Assembly (NCBI GenBank): GCA_002633025.1
Contig: NMRB01000008.1
Location: forward strand, 1,118,286-1,182,285
Length of the DNA: 64,000 bases
DNA from: Notospermus geniculatus
Taxonomy: Eukaryota > Nemertea > Pilidiophora > Heteronemertea > Lineidae
Direction: 5' to 3'
The position numbers and the translations under genes are program-made. This document shows, piece after piece, positions 51,901 through 63,771 of this stretch; the stretch's first letter is position 1; each line of letters opens with the position of its first letter. The notes under the pieces are model-generated. The model did no database searches, had not been told where the DNA came from, and was given only the letters and a program-made list of their open reading frames with translations.

Positions 51901-54524
51901 CATGCTAATTACCGTCTCCACTCTCTACTACAGTCTTCCACCGTCCACCACCCCTTTTATACCGTCATCCACCCCAATATTTCTTATAAACATCTTTTTC
52001 TTAATCTTTCTCTCGAAAATTAATGTAAACCGCATCAGAATCGCACTAATCACATCACAAAATATTGTTTTTTGTCATCGACCACCACCACGAATCGTCA
52101 GTCAGCGCCACCGTCGGACGCCCATGGAACCAGGTTAGATGACAACATAGTCCCTGAATCCACCGTTAGGAGTGGCTCCCTGGATGTCCGGCGATGGCGC
52201 TGACTGACGAAAGAACAGAATATTTTGCAATGTGGTTAGCGATTCTGACATGCTGATGCGGTTCACATTTTTGAGAGAAAGTTAAATAAAACAAAGATAT
52301 TTTAAAGAAATATTGGGGTGGAAGACAGTACAATATAGCGGTGGATGACGGTATAAAAAAGGGGTGGTGGACGGTAATTAGCATGACCACCGTACGCCCG
52401 TACCGTACGCATAGGCGTAGAAGGAACGAGTTTACCATGTACGCAAAAAAAGGTCATTTTGTCATGATTGTGACGTGTGAGTGAGTGTCACCATATCAAT
52501 ATAATATGGTCACTGACGGGTCAATCCATTTGAAAGCACCCAGGCTCCCAGTATGATGGTCAAATATTTGCCCAATTCTGTGATATTTTGTAGTCTGAGG
52601 TGCCTGATGAAGATTGCAATTGTTTCCAGCTCAATAGCCGTCTCCGTTTTGATTTTAGGGGCTCTCGAAAAAGGGGGCGTGTCCACATTAACCCTCCGTT
52701 TGCCATTTGGGACCATTTTCAGATGGTCATAACTCAGTAACTAAGAAAGATATTTGCTTGATTCTTTCAGGATTTATTTATTCTGTCTCAAAGATTGAGT
52801 AGAATGTATAAAAGAACCAATTAACCCCCTAGGGTCGGTGCAGTTGGCACCCAAAAAGTGAAATTTGAACGGACTGGCGTCAAAACAGGCCAGATTCATG
52901 GCCAGTTCATGCCAATCTGGCCATGGATGTGCCTTTTTTGGTGTGTTTATTTTGAAGCACTCATTAAGGACTTCCTGGGGATACAGATTGAAGCATCAAA
53001 ATTTCTTTCACTTTGGAGCAATATTTTAACCCCTTTCCAGCCATTTTGTCAGGACAAGCTCCTTTGGCGCCCCCTTTTGGCCATGTGGGCATATTTTTAT
53101 TTTCAAAATGAATACTTCAAATGAAAGTCCTTGATCAATACTTCTGTCTACAACCATTAACAAAGTGTAACCGATAGGCCTTCTTAGAAATCTAGGGCCT
53201 GTTTTGGGGGTAATTTTCAAGTTTCAAGCTTATTTCCAATGTACACAGATATGTACATGAATGTATAGGAAGTATATGGCATGTTGTAGCCAGCCCCAAG
53301 AACCAAGTCATAAGGTCAAGCTTTCACTATTCCTGACATTGCTATTTCGTTATACATGTTGTAGGCAATGGTTTGGCCTATTACAAGTGCTCTTGAAACC
53401 CTTCAACCCTTTTCATTCATATAGGCCGTGAAAAGGGGCCAAAAGGGGGCCTAAGGGGTCAAAAATTTGATATCTTCAAATCATGGCAACATGGGTATCA
53501 AATTAAAGGTCTCAGTGAGTATAACAACATGACATTGGTTTCATTCCCAAAAATGTACACTGCAACCCTTGAGAGGTGCAAAAAGGGCCACAAATCCGAC
53601 TTTTTACCCCTTCCCACAAGTTCCACGGGGACTGCAGGTGGATGAAAATATTTTTTTTCAACATTGCTCACATAGAGCTTCAAAATGATACCCATGATGA
53701 CACCCTTAGGGTGACAGTTTTCGAGATCCCAAAAAAGGACAAAAAAGGGTCCAAATTTAGGATCTTGAAAACTGTCACCCAAAGGGTGTCATCATGGGTA
53801 TCATTTTGTAGCTCTATGTGAACAATGATGAAAAAATATTTTCATCCACCTGCAGCCCCCGTGGAACTTGTGGGAAAGGGTAAAAAGTCGATTTTTGGCC
53901 CTTTTTGCACCCCTCAATGGTTGCAGTGTACATTTTTGGAAATGGAACCCATGTCATGTTGTTGTACTCACTGAGACCTTTAATTTGATACCCATGTTGC
54001 CATGATTTGAAGATATCAAATTTTTGACCCCTTAGGCCCCCCTTTTGGCCCCTTTTCACGGCCTATATGAATGAAAAGGGTTGAAGGGTTTCAAGAGTAC
54101 TTGTAATAGGCCAAACCATTGCCTACAACATGTATAACGAAATAGCAATGTCAGGAATAGTGAAAGCTTGACCTTATGACTTGGTTCTTATGTGTGATGA
54201 ATTAAATAGCTGCTAAAATAGATTAACAACACTCAACAGAAAAGAATGTAATCCTGACCTAGGTAGGCCTATCAGTATCAGTATCAACCAAGATGCAGAC
54301 ATCCGATAATTGGATCGGAATGGATGACGGCTGTACTAGCCTAATGCATCATCATGTGCATGCTCCCGTCCGGAAATAGATCAGGAAGCAGACAACCAAC
54401 CACACAGGCAAACCCAAAAGTAATAAAAGTACGTGGTAGGCTGTACCTCTTTGACACCTCCTGGACATTGTTGTGCCATTGCAAGCAACATGCCATCAAA
54501 TCTCTCGGAGTCACCAGATGACAT
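48975..54524 (-). CDS. NUDC: NUDC, nuclear distribution C, dynein-complex/HSP90 co-chaperone
   Basis: Ten exons: 54447-54524, 51748-51825, 51206-51430, 50881-50952, 50643-50759, 50369-50437, 50058-50183, 49480-49563, 49255-49373, 48975-49026. They sum to 339 residues, close to the usual length of about 330. The N terminus ([13 protein letters not shown], then [13 protein letters not shown]) is the conserved NudC N-terminal domain. A charged coiled-coil region follows ([15 protein letters not shown]), then an acidic linker ([15 protein letters not shown]). The CS/p23-like domain runs from [11 protein letters not shown] through [17 protein letters not shown] and [14 protein letters not shown] to [10 protein letters not shown]. 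The tail is [12 protein letters not shown] and [16 protein letters not shown] stabilises dynein-pathway and other HSP90 clients during nuclear migration and cell division. Intron 1 carries two very large inverted repeats, and other introns carry MITEs, without harm to the frame. Confidence 0.96.
49605..49810. mobile_element. CRE-rich hairpin element, copy 3, in NUDC intron
   Basis: ATAGAGGCTATGCACGTGAC and its complement ending GTGCATAGCCTCTAT bound the element. Inside are CCATGTTGGATGGA and its counterpart, and several TGACGTCA words. A 34-base part of the left end is tandemly repeated at about 49595-49660. Confidence 0.55.
51013..51156. mobile_element. MITE of the CAGTGTTTCYGCCAG family, copy 3
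   Basis: Reverse-oriented copy of 6173-6316, with ends CAGGGTTTCTGCCAG and CTGGCGGAAACACTG flanked by ttgag (51008-51012 and 51157-51161). It lies in the NUDC intron between exons 3 and 4, about 50 bases from exon 3. Confidence 0.7.
51887..52400. repeat. Inverted repeat of about 500 bases in NUDC intron 1
   Basis: Left words CATGCTAATTACCGTC, CCACCACCCCTTTTAT and CACCCCAATATTTC recur on the right as GACGGTAATTAGCATG, ATAAAAAAGGGGTGGTGG and GAAATATTGGGGTG. The arms are over 200 bases and imperfect, and GTCAGTCAGCGCCA pairs near the centre. Likely a foldback transposon. Confidence 0.7.
53300..54189. repeat. Very large hairpin (about 890 bases) in NUDC intron 1
   Basis: AAGAACCAAGTCATAAGGTC near 53298 and GACCTTATGACTTGGTTCTT near 54170 are the outer ends of two arms of about 430 bases that match almost throughout, with the centre near 53740. 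Shared words include GGCCTATTACAAG, GGTATCAAATTAAAGG and CACCTGCAG. There is no convincing coding. DNA to its left (52500-53280) is non-coding and not clearly part of the repeat. Confidence 0.8.
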
Positions 54525-55612
54525 TTTGGGATGAATTTACAATCGCACGTTTCCCTGATTTTCTAGAAATTCCTGTTAGAATTGTTTTACAGCAGAGATA
54601 ATCGATGCGCCTATTAGTTCTGAAAATAGGCCTACTGGTTGTTTGAACATTCTTTGAACATTCTGTTAAGGAAGGTTGTATCGCAAATCATGAATTCTTT
54701 TCTAATGTAACTAAATAAGTTTGGATCAAAAGTCTGTTACATCCTATCAACAACACAACAGAAATAGTTCAATATCCTTAGTAAAGATGGCGCCACTGCT
54801 CGTAGTAGCCTAGTTTCTGTGACCACCGTCAGATGGCGTGTTGTAGCGGTCAACTCGTCCTTCTTACTCGGGTCGACTCGTCCACGTCCCCGGTCTATCA
54901 TGTATCCGACTTCGACTGCAGGCATGTCATGCATGTGGGTCATGTGGGTGGGCATGGTGGGTGGGTGGTCATGGTGGTGGGTGGTACTGTGGTCACCTGG
55001 TCATGGTCATGATGTGGTGGTGGGGAGGGGCGGGCAGAGCAGAGCCCTAAGGAACCTACTGGTAGCTAGGCCTACATACCGGTAGGCCTATAGGCCCCTA
55101 TGACATGTATGAATTATTTGTTCGTTCGGTGCCCTCTCGAGACTGACTCTCGTGGCATCGACGGGTTTGGCATTTCAGGGGCTACGGTAGCCTTTCCTTT
55201 GCGAAAACTCAATCATCATGTCAATCATCATGATGCATGCATGGCTAGCCTAGGCCTAGGCTAGGCCTACCTCCTACTGGTAGGCCTACCGTCGTAAGCC
55301 CTAGGCCTATAGGTCTATGGAGGGTTAGGCCTACGGTACCGGTAGGCCTATTACCGCAAAAAATGGGGGTCAAGAAAACTTGGGAAAAGATGGCGAATGG
55401 AGACGAAGAGACTCAATCAACAGTTTTCTTTCCTATGGTAGGCCTACCCTAGGCCTAGGGCCTAGGCCTACGTGGCAGCCTGCCTAGGCATAGCCTACCA
55501 TGCAGTAGGGCTACCTAGGCCTGGGGTAAGAAGTGAAGATGTTAGCCTACTTTTTCTCTTTATTTCAGTTTTCCATCCATCCTGACCTGTGAATTGAAGT
55601 GGGACGCCAGCC
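54525..55612. promoter_or_regulatory. Divergent intergenic region between NUDC and the PLP enzyme gene
   Basis: The two genes start back to back 1089 bases apart, so both promoters should lie here. I see no TATA box. The right half is unusual: about 54930-55030 is TGG/GGTGG-rich, and about 55060-55530 is saturated with TAGGCCTA and overlapping words (at least a dozen). Start sites cannot be placed from sequence alone. Confidence 0.4.
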
Positions 55613-58600
55613 ATGAGCAAGATGAGCCACTCAGCAGAGGACAGTGAGGTGGTTGCCCAGCAGCAGAAACCTAAAAGAGCCACCATAGATGAATGTACTG
55701 GATTTGGCCAGCTCTGCACCAGAAGAGATTATTTGGCCGGTGCTGTCGCTCCATCTGTATTAGATCTCCTTGTCCTAAAGAAGGTGAATGGTTTAGCCTA
55801 TTAGGCCTAGGCCTAGCTAATCGTTAAAATTCAAATGCCCACTCTCCTGCACTGTCAGCATGAAACAGTTGAATAGGAGGATTTCAACAATCAATCCTCA
55901 CAAGCATGAGGAACAGTTTCATCAGTTGATTGGTGTTGATCAATTACACACTGAAGAATGTCAGGAATTTAGCTGCACTTGAGACTACTGAAATGGAGAC
56001 ATTTTTTTCAGGATGGTTACAAGCCCCCAAAGTGTCCCATTCCATTCCCATCAGTTGAAGATGCTGGACAGACACCTTTTGGCAAAGAAATGAAGAAAAA
56101 ATACTTTCTCCTGGATGAAGATTGGGGGACATTCATCAACCATGGTGCTTTTGGTTGTACTCTCAAACCTGCTTTGGAATTTGCTCAGGTATGGTATCGG
56201 TATACCAATGTGTATTTGGCACTTTAGGATGTGTTGCATGGGCTATGGAAATTCATAACCATATGATGCTGTTGTGAATTTGTGACTTTGATGAAATGAA
56301 CAACTGGCAGACAATTTCTGTGTCAATATGATACTCTTATCACTTGAATAATTTGGCTTTATCAACTTATCTCATGATGAAATTTCATCCGTATGATGAC
56401 TTTTAAAAATGAAAGCATTATGGTTCCTTTATTCTCAGGCATTCCAGTGCTACATAGACAAACAACCATTGAGATTCTTTGACCGTGAGATGATACCAGT
56501 GATGGTCCATGCAACTAGAACATTGGCTGAATTCTTAGGTAGCTAAGATAATGTATCACGGGTTCCCAACCTTGACTCTCATAAAAACCCACCTGAATGG
56601 GCAGAAAAAGCACCTGAATGGGCAAAAACTGGATGCAGCAGATATCTGTCTGAGGTTGTGTTGAAAATGGCTTCAATAACAATACAAGTGGACCTTCACT
56701 GTTTAAAGTTCTAAAAATTACATGTCTTCACACGAATGTAGGATACAATTCTCTCTTGCAGAAATTGACCCTACTGATGTTGTCCTGGTCGACAATGTCA
56801 CCACTGGTATCAATGCTGTGATCAAAAACATCAAGTGGTCTCCTGGTGACAAGATATTTATTCTGAGTCCCACATATGGTGAGTTTTATTCAGTGATGCT
56901 AACTTGAGTCTGGACCAGGGCCATCCAAATCATAGGCACAGTGGAAACAGGACCTACTTCTACTTCTAAGCAACTGATGTTCTATCCTGATATTGCTGGT
57001 GACACTATTCATCATTTCTAGGTGCTGTTAAGAAGTTGCTCAACTATATCTGTGATACCTATGGTGCCCAGTTGCAAGAAATCACAGTGAACGTTCCCAT
57101 TGAAAGTAAAAAACAGGTGAGGTCTTTCACACGGAATGCAGTGTTTTGTGTTCATTGCCTATCGGTATTGTTCTTTTCCACAGACTTGGCAGCAAAATGT
57201 CTTGGTGCTTTGCTGACTGTTTCTCAGTGTCATCACTGACAGTTAGCACAGTAAATTACCAGTTGCATCTTCAGTGGAATGTTGCCTCAGTATGAGTTTG
57301 TGGGGACGCAATTGTGACCCGGCACAACAAAATGAGTCGGAAGTCGCACAGAAGAAGACCGAAGTTGACACCAGACAACAACTACACAGAAATCGACAAA
57401 GTCAATTTTCACAATGGGCAGACAATCCTGAAATCATCGAACCGTTGGTGTCACCTTGGACATGTTGGGTCTTCTTCTTTGTGCATTCCGACTCATTTTG
57501 CTGTGCCGGGCCACAATTGGATCAATAATCTAGAGCTGATGACCTCATTGGGAATCAGTACCGGTACTTCACCCTCGTAGAATGCTTGGCTCGAGTACAT
57601 CAATGACTGGGGCATACTATTGGCACCATGTTGCATCATCATCTTCTACATCATATACTCTCCTTGCTGTACATGTGTGAAGCATGTTGCAGCAGAAGTC
57701 ATTTCCCTTTCTTACATCCCATCTTCTTGTCCTCAGATAACATCACTTGCTGCTTCATCTTGTTGTGTGCTCATTTTCAGATAATTGACTATGTCGATGC
57801 TAACCTGAAGCCAGGGACCAAACTTGCCATCTTTGATCACATTCCAAGCAATTATCCCGTCATCATGCCAATACAGGAAATCATTGGTATATGCCGTGAG
57901 AGGTAAAGCCCCGTGAGCAAGTGACCAGAGGCCTTGAACTTTTTTGTCCCCTTATTGATGTCTTATTACTCAGGCCTTATGGTGCACTGCATGGCAGGTT
58001 GTGCTGTCTTTGAGTTTGTAGCCATTTCTCATGTAATGTATGTAAATTCTAATGTTGACATGGGAATCTGATAATTTTTTATACCAGTATGATGCTCTTT
58101 TTCAGAGGTGTGCCAGTATTAGTTGATGGAGCCCATACCATTCCAGTCGTACCATTAAACTTGTGCAAATTAAATCCTGATTACTTCGTCGGTAATTGTC
58201 ACAAATGGTTGTCTTGCCCGAAAGGCTGTGCATTCCTTTACGTGAGAAAGGAACTCCAGGAATCCACGCGATCTCTTGTACTTTCTCATGGAACTGGACA
58301 AGGATTCAATGCTGAATTCATCTGGACAGGTAAGGATGATCTGTGATGAAAGTTAGATGAATAATAATACATGTATTCTACATGTACATGTATCTGGTTC
58401 CGAAACTTTGATTTGACTTTATATCATAATGTGTAGGGGGCCTACTGTCTTCCCCATTTCGAACATCATTTGAATAAACCGTTTAGATTAGAAACCATAA
58501 TGAAAACAGTGAATATTTCTCTTTTCAGGTCTGAAGGATTATACTTCATTCTTTGCTCTTCTTCCTGTGATGAAATTTTGGGAGACAGTTGGCCTTGAGA

Positions 58601-60507
58601 GAGCTAGGGAATATATGCATGACCTGGCCGTGAAAGCTGGTGAGGATAGGTTCAAACTCAATGTAGATTTCATTACACAAGGGATGACAGTGGTTGTTCT
58701 CTACCAGGCGCGGATAGGGAGGCACACCTGGCCCATGCCCCCCCCCCTATTTTTCAGTGACCAATGTTAGAAAAATTGCCTTTTTCAAAGTGCCACAGAA
58801 TTGCCNATCGGTCTGCCTGTGGCCTTCTGTGCCCCCTTTACCAGAATCCTGGATTCGCCCCTTATGCTTAAATCCTGAAGCTCACTTCTGGCCTAGTACA
58901 GTGCAACCTCCCTTAGCGGACACCTCTGCCAGGAGGACACCTCTCAATTGAGGACACCACAGTTCAGTCCCAAATTCACCATTTCTATTCATTTTGACCT
59001 CTGTAATCAGGACACCTCTCAATTAAGGACAGCATTTGTCAGTCCCAGAGGTGTCCTTAATAGAGAGGTTCCACTGTATTACTACCGGTAATCATCAGAA
59101 TGCATCAATGATCTCATTGTTGAAAGTACCGATAGCGAGTGATAGATAGTAAATCATCCCCTTTTAGCTCCCTACATATACAAATGTAGATTGATTCCCA
59201 TCCCATGGATTTACCCTTGATTTGACTGGAGGGTTTTGCTCCACTAGTGATGACTTAACGTTCTCTATAAATTTCCTCTGCAGCTGATATTCTGATGACT
59301 AAGTGGAATTCTATCGCATTTGCTCCAGAAGACATGATCGGTAAGATTGTCATCCCTATATGCTAAAACATTTACTTGGAGAACATGTTTTCCTCACTAC
59401 TGTTGTATTTGAATACTGTTGTGTCCTATTGTTTGTATACTATTGTATACTTGGGGATCGTTTGGGACTCACTGCATGTTCAATCCTGAATAAAGCCTAG
59501 ATGCATGAATAATATATTTGGAGCTCCTCTCCTTTTCAATCATGCGGTTGGCCCGTGTGGCTCCGCAACAACAATCGTCCGATTCCGATGATACTCAATC
59601 CGAACATGAACGAAATCGAGAATGGATGTCCTTTACTTATCATTTATTCAGAACAGCAATCATGGGAAGCATAGTCACGATACAACGAGTTTGATTCATA
59701 TCATAACATCAGAACTTTTCTCACACTCAACACGCCCAACCTGGGCGAACGATCTCTGAGCTCCAAGTGCGCGACAGGGACGCAGTGACGCGTCCAGCCG
59801 CGGGAAAACTAGCCAATAGGGCGCATAGTAGGCGGGGCCTAAACAAGGTTGCAAAGTACAATTATAATTCCTTTGTTTACACTAGTACAGGGTGTATCTA
59901 AATAATATGACACTACTCAGCTGTCACTTGAGTCGTACCTCTTGTAATATCTTTCTCACTATTTTTCAGCTGCAATGACTTGCATCAGACTGCCACAGGA
60001 CCTCTACAAAAACTGTGGTACTGTTGATTTAACAAAATGTCAGGTTGTACAAGATCTCTTGTATTACCAGTACAAGATTGAGGTGAGAGACTCGAAGATT
60101 TCATTTGTGACAAAGATGAATTAATATTGTGTACTCCCAATACCCTCCTACCAAACTTATAATCAAGAGAAAGAGTGTTGTGTGTGTGTGATAGCAATGT
60201 ATCTTGAAAATGAATGCATAGGAAAGAATGAAGGTGTGAAAAATTGCTGCTACATTGATTCAAATGGACCTGAAATCTCCAACCATGCATCTGTGGCCAC
60301 AGAATAGAGTACTTGTGCAGTAATTTTTATACAAGTTTGTTTTCTTGTTTGCAGGTTCCAGTAAGGCTTCTCCAAGGTGATATGTATGTCAGGATATCCT
60401 GCCATCTCCACAATGTATTGGAAGATTACGAAAAACTGGCCGACGCTGTATTCGAATTAACAGAGAATAGGACATTGGAGAAAGTTCTGAAGATTGAAGA
60501 AAACTAA
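55613..60507 (+). CDS. Class-V aminotransferase-fold PLP enzyme, isopenicillin-N-epimerase-like
   Basis: Eleven exons: 55613-55783, 56012-56188, 56439-56538, 56762-56878, 57022-57116, 57781-57902, 58106-58329, 58529-58639, 59284-59340, 59970-60082, 60355-60507. They total 479 residues in frame. Recognisable parts: LDEDWGTFINHGAFG near the N terminus (substrate/cofactor entry motif typical of CefD-like proteins), FFDREMIP, VLVDNVTTGINAV, VDGAHTIP (Asp268 and His271, cofactor contacts) and GNCHKWLSCPKG with the likely PLP-binding Lys294. The C-terminal small domain ends RISCHLHNVLEDYEKL. No signal peptide or membrane segment is seen, so it is likely cytosolic. Animal members are usually annotated as isopenicillin-N-epimerase-like or cysteine-desulfhydrase-like from similarity only; the true substrate is unknown. 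The ATG chosen gives the first in-frame Met of exon 1; MSKMSH offers a second Met three codons on. Confidence 0.9.
57312..57515. mobile_element. MITE with TGTGACCCGGCACAACAAAA ends, copy 2
   Basis: The left end continues into ATGAGTCGGAA and the right end TTCCGACTCATTTTGCTGTG is its complement, over roughly 30 bases. It shares the terminal word with 19975-20176. It lies in the intron between exons 5 and 6 of the PLP enzyme gene. Confidence 0.65.
58899..59076. mobile_element. Pogo/Tigger-type MITE in PLP-gene intron 8
   Basis: CAGTGCAACCTCCCTTAG and GAGAGGTTCCACTG ends flanked by TA. The interior matches 30002-30185. Just upstream (58708-58865) is a separate C-run-rich repeat with one undetermined base at 58806. 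Confidence 0.65.
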
Positions 60508-60845
60508 GTGATGAGGATGTCATTAGATATCTTTCATTTATGAATTTTTGGTGCTACATGTATGTGTAAGATTTACATAACGTTATGTGGAATAATTTCT
60601 ATAAACCCTGAAATGGTTTATACCCAGTCGTTGTCAGTGGTTGCTATGCAAAGAAGCAAACTGACAGATTAGGAAAACAGATGTGTTCTAGGAGAGTGTT
60701 GAAAAATTGAATTGCAGTGAGTGGTATTGTCAGTTTGTCTTCTGGTAGAGGCCATGTTGACTATCACAGTTGTTATATTTCATATTCATCTTGCCCTGCA
60801 AAGATCTATTTATAATCATTGTATGATGATGAAGGTACCGGTACA

Positions 60846-60851
60846 AATAAA
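60846..60851 (+). terminator. Candidate polyadenylation signal of the PLP enzyme gene
   Basis: Canonical AATAAA about 340 bases after the stop codon. It is unverified without transcript data. Confidence 0.35.
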
Positions 60852-61002
60852 TTTTGGCATAATCAACTGGTTTACTTATTTACTTCTTCCAATCTTGGTG
60901 TGTTTTGTATTGTGTATGTTTCTTCTGTGGATAATTCACCCACATGTCTGTCTGGCTGAATACCTCATGGGAGAGTATGGCCATTTCTGGTAACCTGACT
61001 GA

Positions 61003-61178
61003 AATAGGAGCTGTCAGCCGCGAGTTGACCACTAGGTGTCACTAGGGCCCAATTCAATGCATCTAGCGGACCCAGTCATTATCGATCGAGCAGCGATCAT
61101 AATAGATTTCCTGTACATTTGGTCCGCTAAGACTGTGCTGCCATCTGTTAGCAATAAGCGCGGCTGACTGCTCCTATT
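61003..61178. mobile_element. MITE with AATAGGAGCNGTCAGC ends, copy 2
   Basis: AATAGGAGCTGTCAGCCGCG and CGCGGCTGACTGCTCCTATT are inverted complements about 135 bases apart. It is related to 9349-9518 in opposite orientation. It lies about 440 bases upstream of the RAB21 start codon. Confidence 0.6.
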
Positions 61179-61614
61179 GGTGACCAAACTTCTACCGGTA
61201 ACTGATTTCTTGAATTATTTTTATGCTGACATTCAGTATCATGGAAAAAAATGTCGTAATCTTCTGGCTTCACAGTAAATTATGTGAGAGAAAGATATCA
61301 TTATCAATTGTGCCTCTTGGGATATTCAAATGCGCCACACCCTTATTTCCCCCAAAGCCTCAAAATTTGGCGGGAAAAACCACGTGCGTTTTGAGTACAT
61401 CTCGTGCGACCCGATTTCACAACGTGACTTCCTCATATGACGATGACGTCACTCCTGTAGGGAGCCATATTGACACAAGCACTGATTCGATGAAACCATT
61501 CTGCGGGGAGTTTCACTGAAATAAACGCTGATACTGCCTTTATTAAGGCAAAAAGACATTCGTATTGTGGTTGTTTTTGTTCTCTTATTGAAATCGATAG
61601 TTTTCTGGCACAAA

Positions 61615-63771
61615 ATGTCTGCTGCCAGCGCTGGATCGGGTCGAAATTATTCCTTCAAAGTTGTCCTGCTGGGGGAAGGTTGTGTTGGAAAAACGTCACT
61701 GGTTCTGAGATATGTTGAAAATAAGTTCAATGACAAACATCTTACCACATTACAGGTACGCATTATAGCTAGGCCTACCCGTACTTTGAGGCATCATCAT
61801 CAATCCTACCTTATGGACTAAAGACCCATCCCTCATGTTGATGCCGCCGGAGAGAGTGAATACAGAATAGGCCTACCGGTATACAATGTATAAAGAGTGA
61901 ATATGATTGATGATGTTGCTGACACTCTGTGAATGTGATCATTGAATCGAATGTTTGTAGCCCTACCTACTAACCTAGGGCCTACCGATTCGGTATACAT
62001 TACTACAGAGAAGTAGGACTTTGGCTAGTAGTAGGCCTGGGCCAATTTATAGTGGAACCCATTCAGCTTTGGCATTGCTTATCTTATTCTGATCATTTCC
62101 ATTTCAGGCATCTTTTCTCAACAAAAAGCTAAATATAGGAGGCAAAAGAGTGAATTTAGCCATTTGGGTAGGTAGCTAGCAGGAAACCTGGGCCCAGTTG
62201 CACAAAAAAGAAAAAACTTAAGTCTGAAATGAAGCCAGCTGATTTGCTGAAACCTGGTCACATGATGACTTAAGTCAAACTTTAGACTTAAGATTCTTTT
62301 TGAAACTGGGCCCAGATCTGGTGTGTTTGCCAGAGACAGATCGCAAAATAAAACTGAGGGTTCAGTTTTGATGCTTGTTCTAAAATTCATGCCTTGGAAT
62401 TGGATGTCTGCAAAAAGTGCAAGTGCAACGACAGTTAAAAGTGAAGTGAATCTTGTAGGTTTTGTATGATGCAAATACTGCTGGCATTGGTTCATATAGG
62501 CCTAGGGAGAATTGCCTCAAGCTCTTGGTGATTAAATGACTTAAAGAACTGAATTATTTACTTCAGGATACCGCCGGACAAGAACGATTCCATGCGTTAG
62601 GACCTATATATTACAGAGACAGTAATGGTGCTATATTAGTGTATGATATCACAGATGAAGATTCCTTCCAAAAGGTAAACAAAGGTGCCAAGTAAAAATA
62701 TTTAAATGCAAATGATTATGTTACTGAAGCAATCTACCTTGACCTATTTCCAGCTTTTTCCTAACATTGACATGTGGACAATAGTTCAAATTCAGGACAC
62801 TGCATATTTCCCTTGACTGTTGGTTTGTGGTGATGGGATGTAGTAGTGCTTGGCATGATGATATTCTTAGTCCTTATTCCCCAAAATTATTGGACCAAAT
62901 GAGAATGTCTTCACTTACATGTACCATGTCTCCTTCATGTTTCAGGTCAAAAGTTGGGTAAAGGAGCTTCGGAAAATGCTTGGGAATGATATCTGCTTAT
63001 GTATAGCTGGTAACAAAATAGATCTTGAAAAAGACCGGCATGTTTCAGTAGAAGAAGCTGAGGCGTAAGTATGCCAGATCATCCTAAGGGTGAAGTTGCT
63101 GATGAGTTTCCGTTTAGTTGACGGGAGAGTACATGGAGTCAAGTAATCTAATGAAAATCTCTTTGCTAAAATTCAAAATGTATTTGACAATTTCAACAGG
63201 GCCTTTCAAACTTTCCCTCATTCTCATTCCAGGTATGCAGCATCAGTTGGAGCCAGACACTTTCACACATCAGCAAAATTAAATAAAGGAATTGAAGAAT
63301 TATTTTTAGATTTAAGTAAACGTAAGTTGATGTGGACCTTCTGCTGTAGCTAGGTGTAGTTGTTTGTCCAGGGTGCCATTGTGCAGTGTCATAGAGGATC
63401 ACCAGTGTAAATTGTTGGTTTCCTACCGAGGACTTTATTTTTCCACAACTTGGATACCTTCCAATGGGGAAAAGGTGGAGAATGGTCTGAAGGTCAGAAT
63501 CTGGGTGTAAAAAGGGAGGATGTTCCAGAGTTGATGGTTATGGTGCACACTTCTGTGTGAAGAATGGGATGTGTGCCTGCTCTCTCACTCTTCTCCGAAA
63601 AAGGAATTGTTTATGACCCTGTTTATTTTATTTCCAGGTATGATTGACACTGCCGGAATGGACAACGGACAAGGAACAATGGGTCGACCGTCTGGGAGAA
63701 GGAATGTAGTTACAATAGTAGATGATGAACCACAGTCGGGCGGAGGAGGCTGCTGTGGGGGTGGTTCATAA
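61615..63771 (+). CDS. RAB21: RAB21, small GTPase of early endosomes
   Basis: Six exons: 61615-61755, 62108-62167, 62567-62674, 62946-63064, 63233-63321, 63638-63771. They give 216 residues in frame, against about 225 in vertebrates. The P-loop GEGCVGKTS, switch [14 protein letters not shown], switch [32 protein letters not shown] and TSAK are all intact, so it should bind and hydrolyse GTP. The segment [15 protein letters not shown] is diagnostic for RAB21. The tail ends [10 protein letters not shown], with the two cysteines for geranylgeranylation. RAB21 regulates early-endosome traffic and integrin internalisation. The C-terminal hypervariable region (exon 6) is shorter than in vertebrates. 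Intron 2 contains a foldback element at 62189-62315. Confidence 0.97.
62189..62315. mobile_element. Foldback element CTGGGCCCAGTT in RAB21 intron 2
   Basis: CTGGGCCCAGTT opens and AACTGGGCCCAG closes a hairpin. Inner arms AACTTAAGTCT and AGACTTAAG also pair. It starts only about 20 bases after the exon 2 donor. Confidence 0.6.

Larger units (their letters stand above)
60508..61614. other. Intergenic region between PLP enzyme gene and RAB21
   Basis: The genes are tandem on the plus strand. A candidate AATAAA lies at 60846-60851, about 340 bases past the PLP-gene stop. A MITE at 61003-61178 separates it from the RAB21 upstream region. Near 61410-61520 is a GC-richer patch with TGACGTCA (about 61443-61450) that could belong to the RAB21 promoter. 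Confidence 0.45.

Noticed and set aside
53498-54059. Frames of 80-94 codons on both strands in NUDC intron 1
   Set aside because: The peptides on opposite strands are related because of the large inverted repeat; no conservation is visible.
57274-57580. Two plus-strand frames in the PLP-gene intron
   Set aside because: They fall within the MITE at 57312-57515 and interrupt no known exon.
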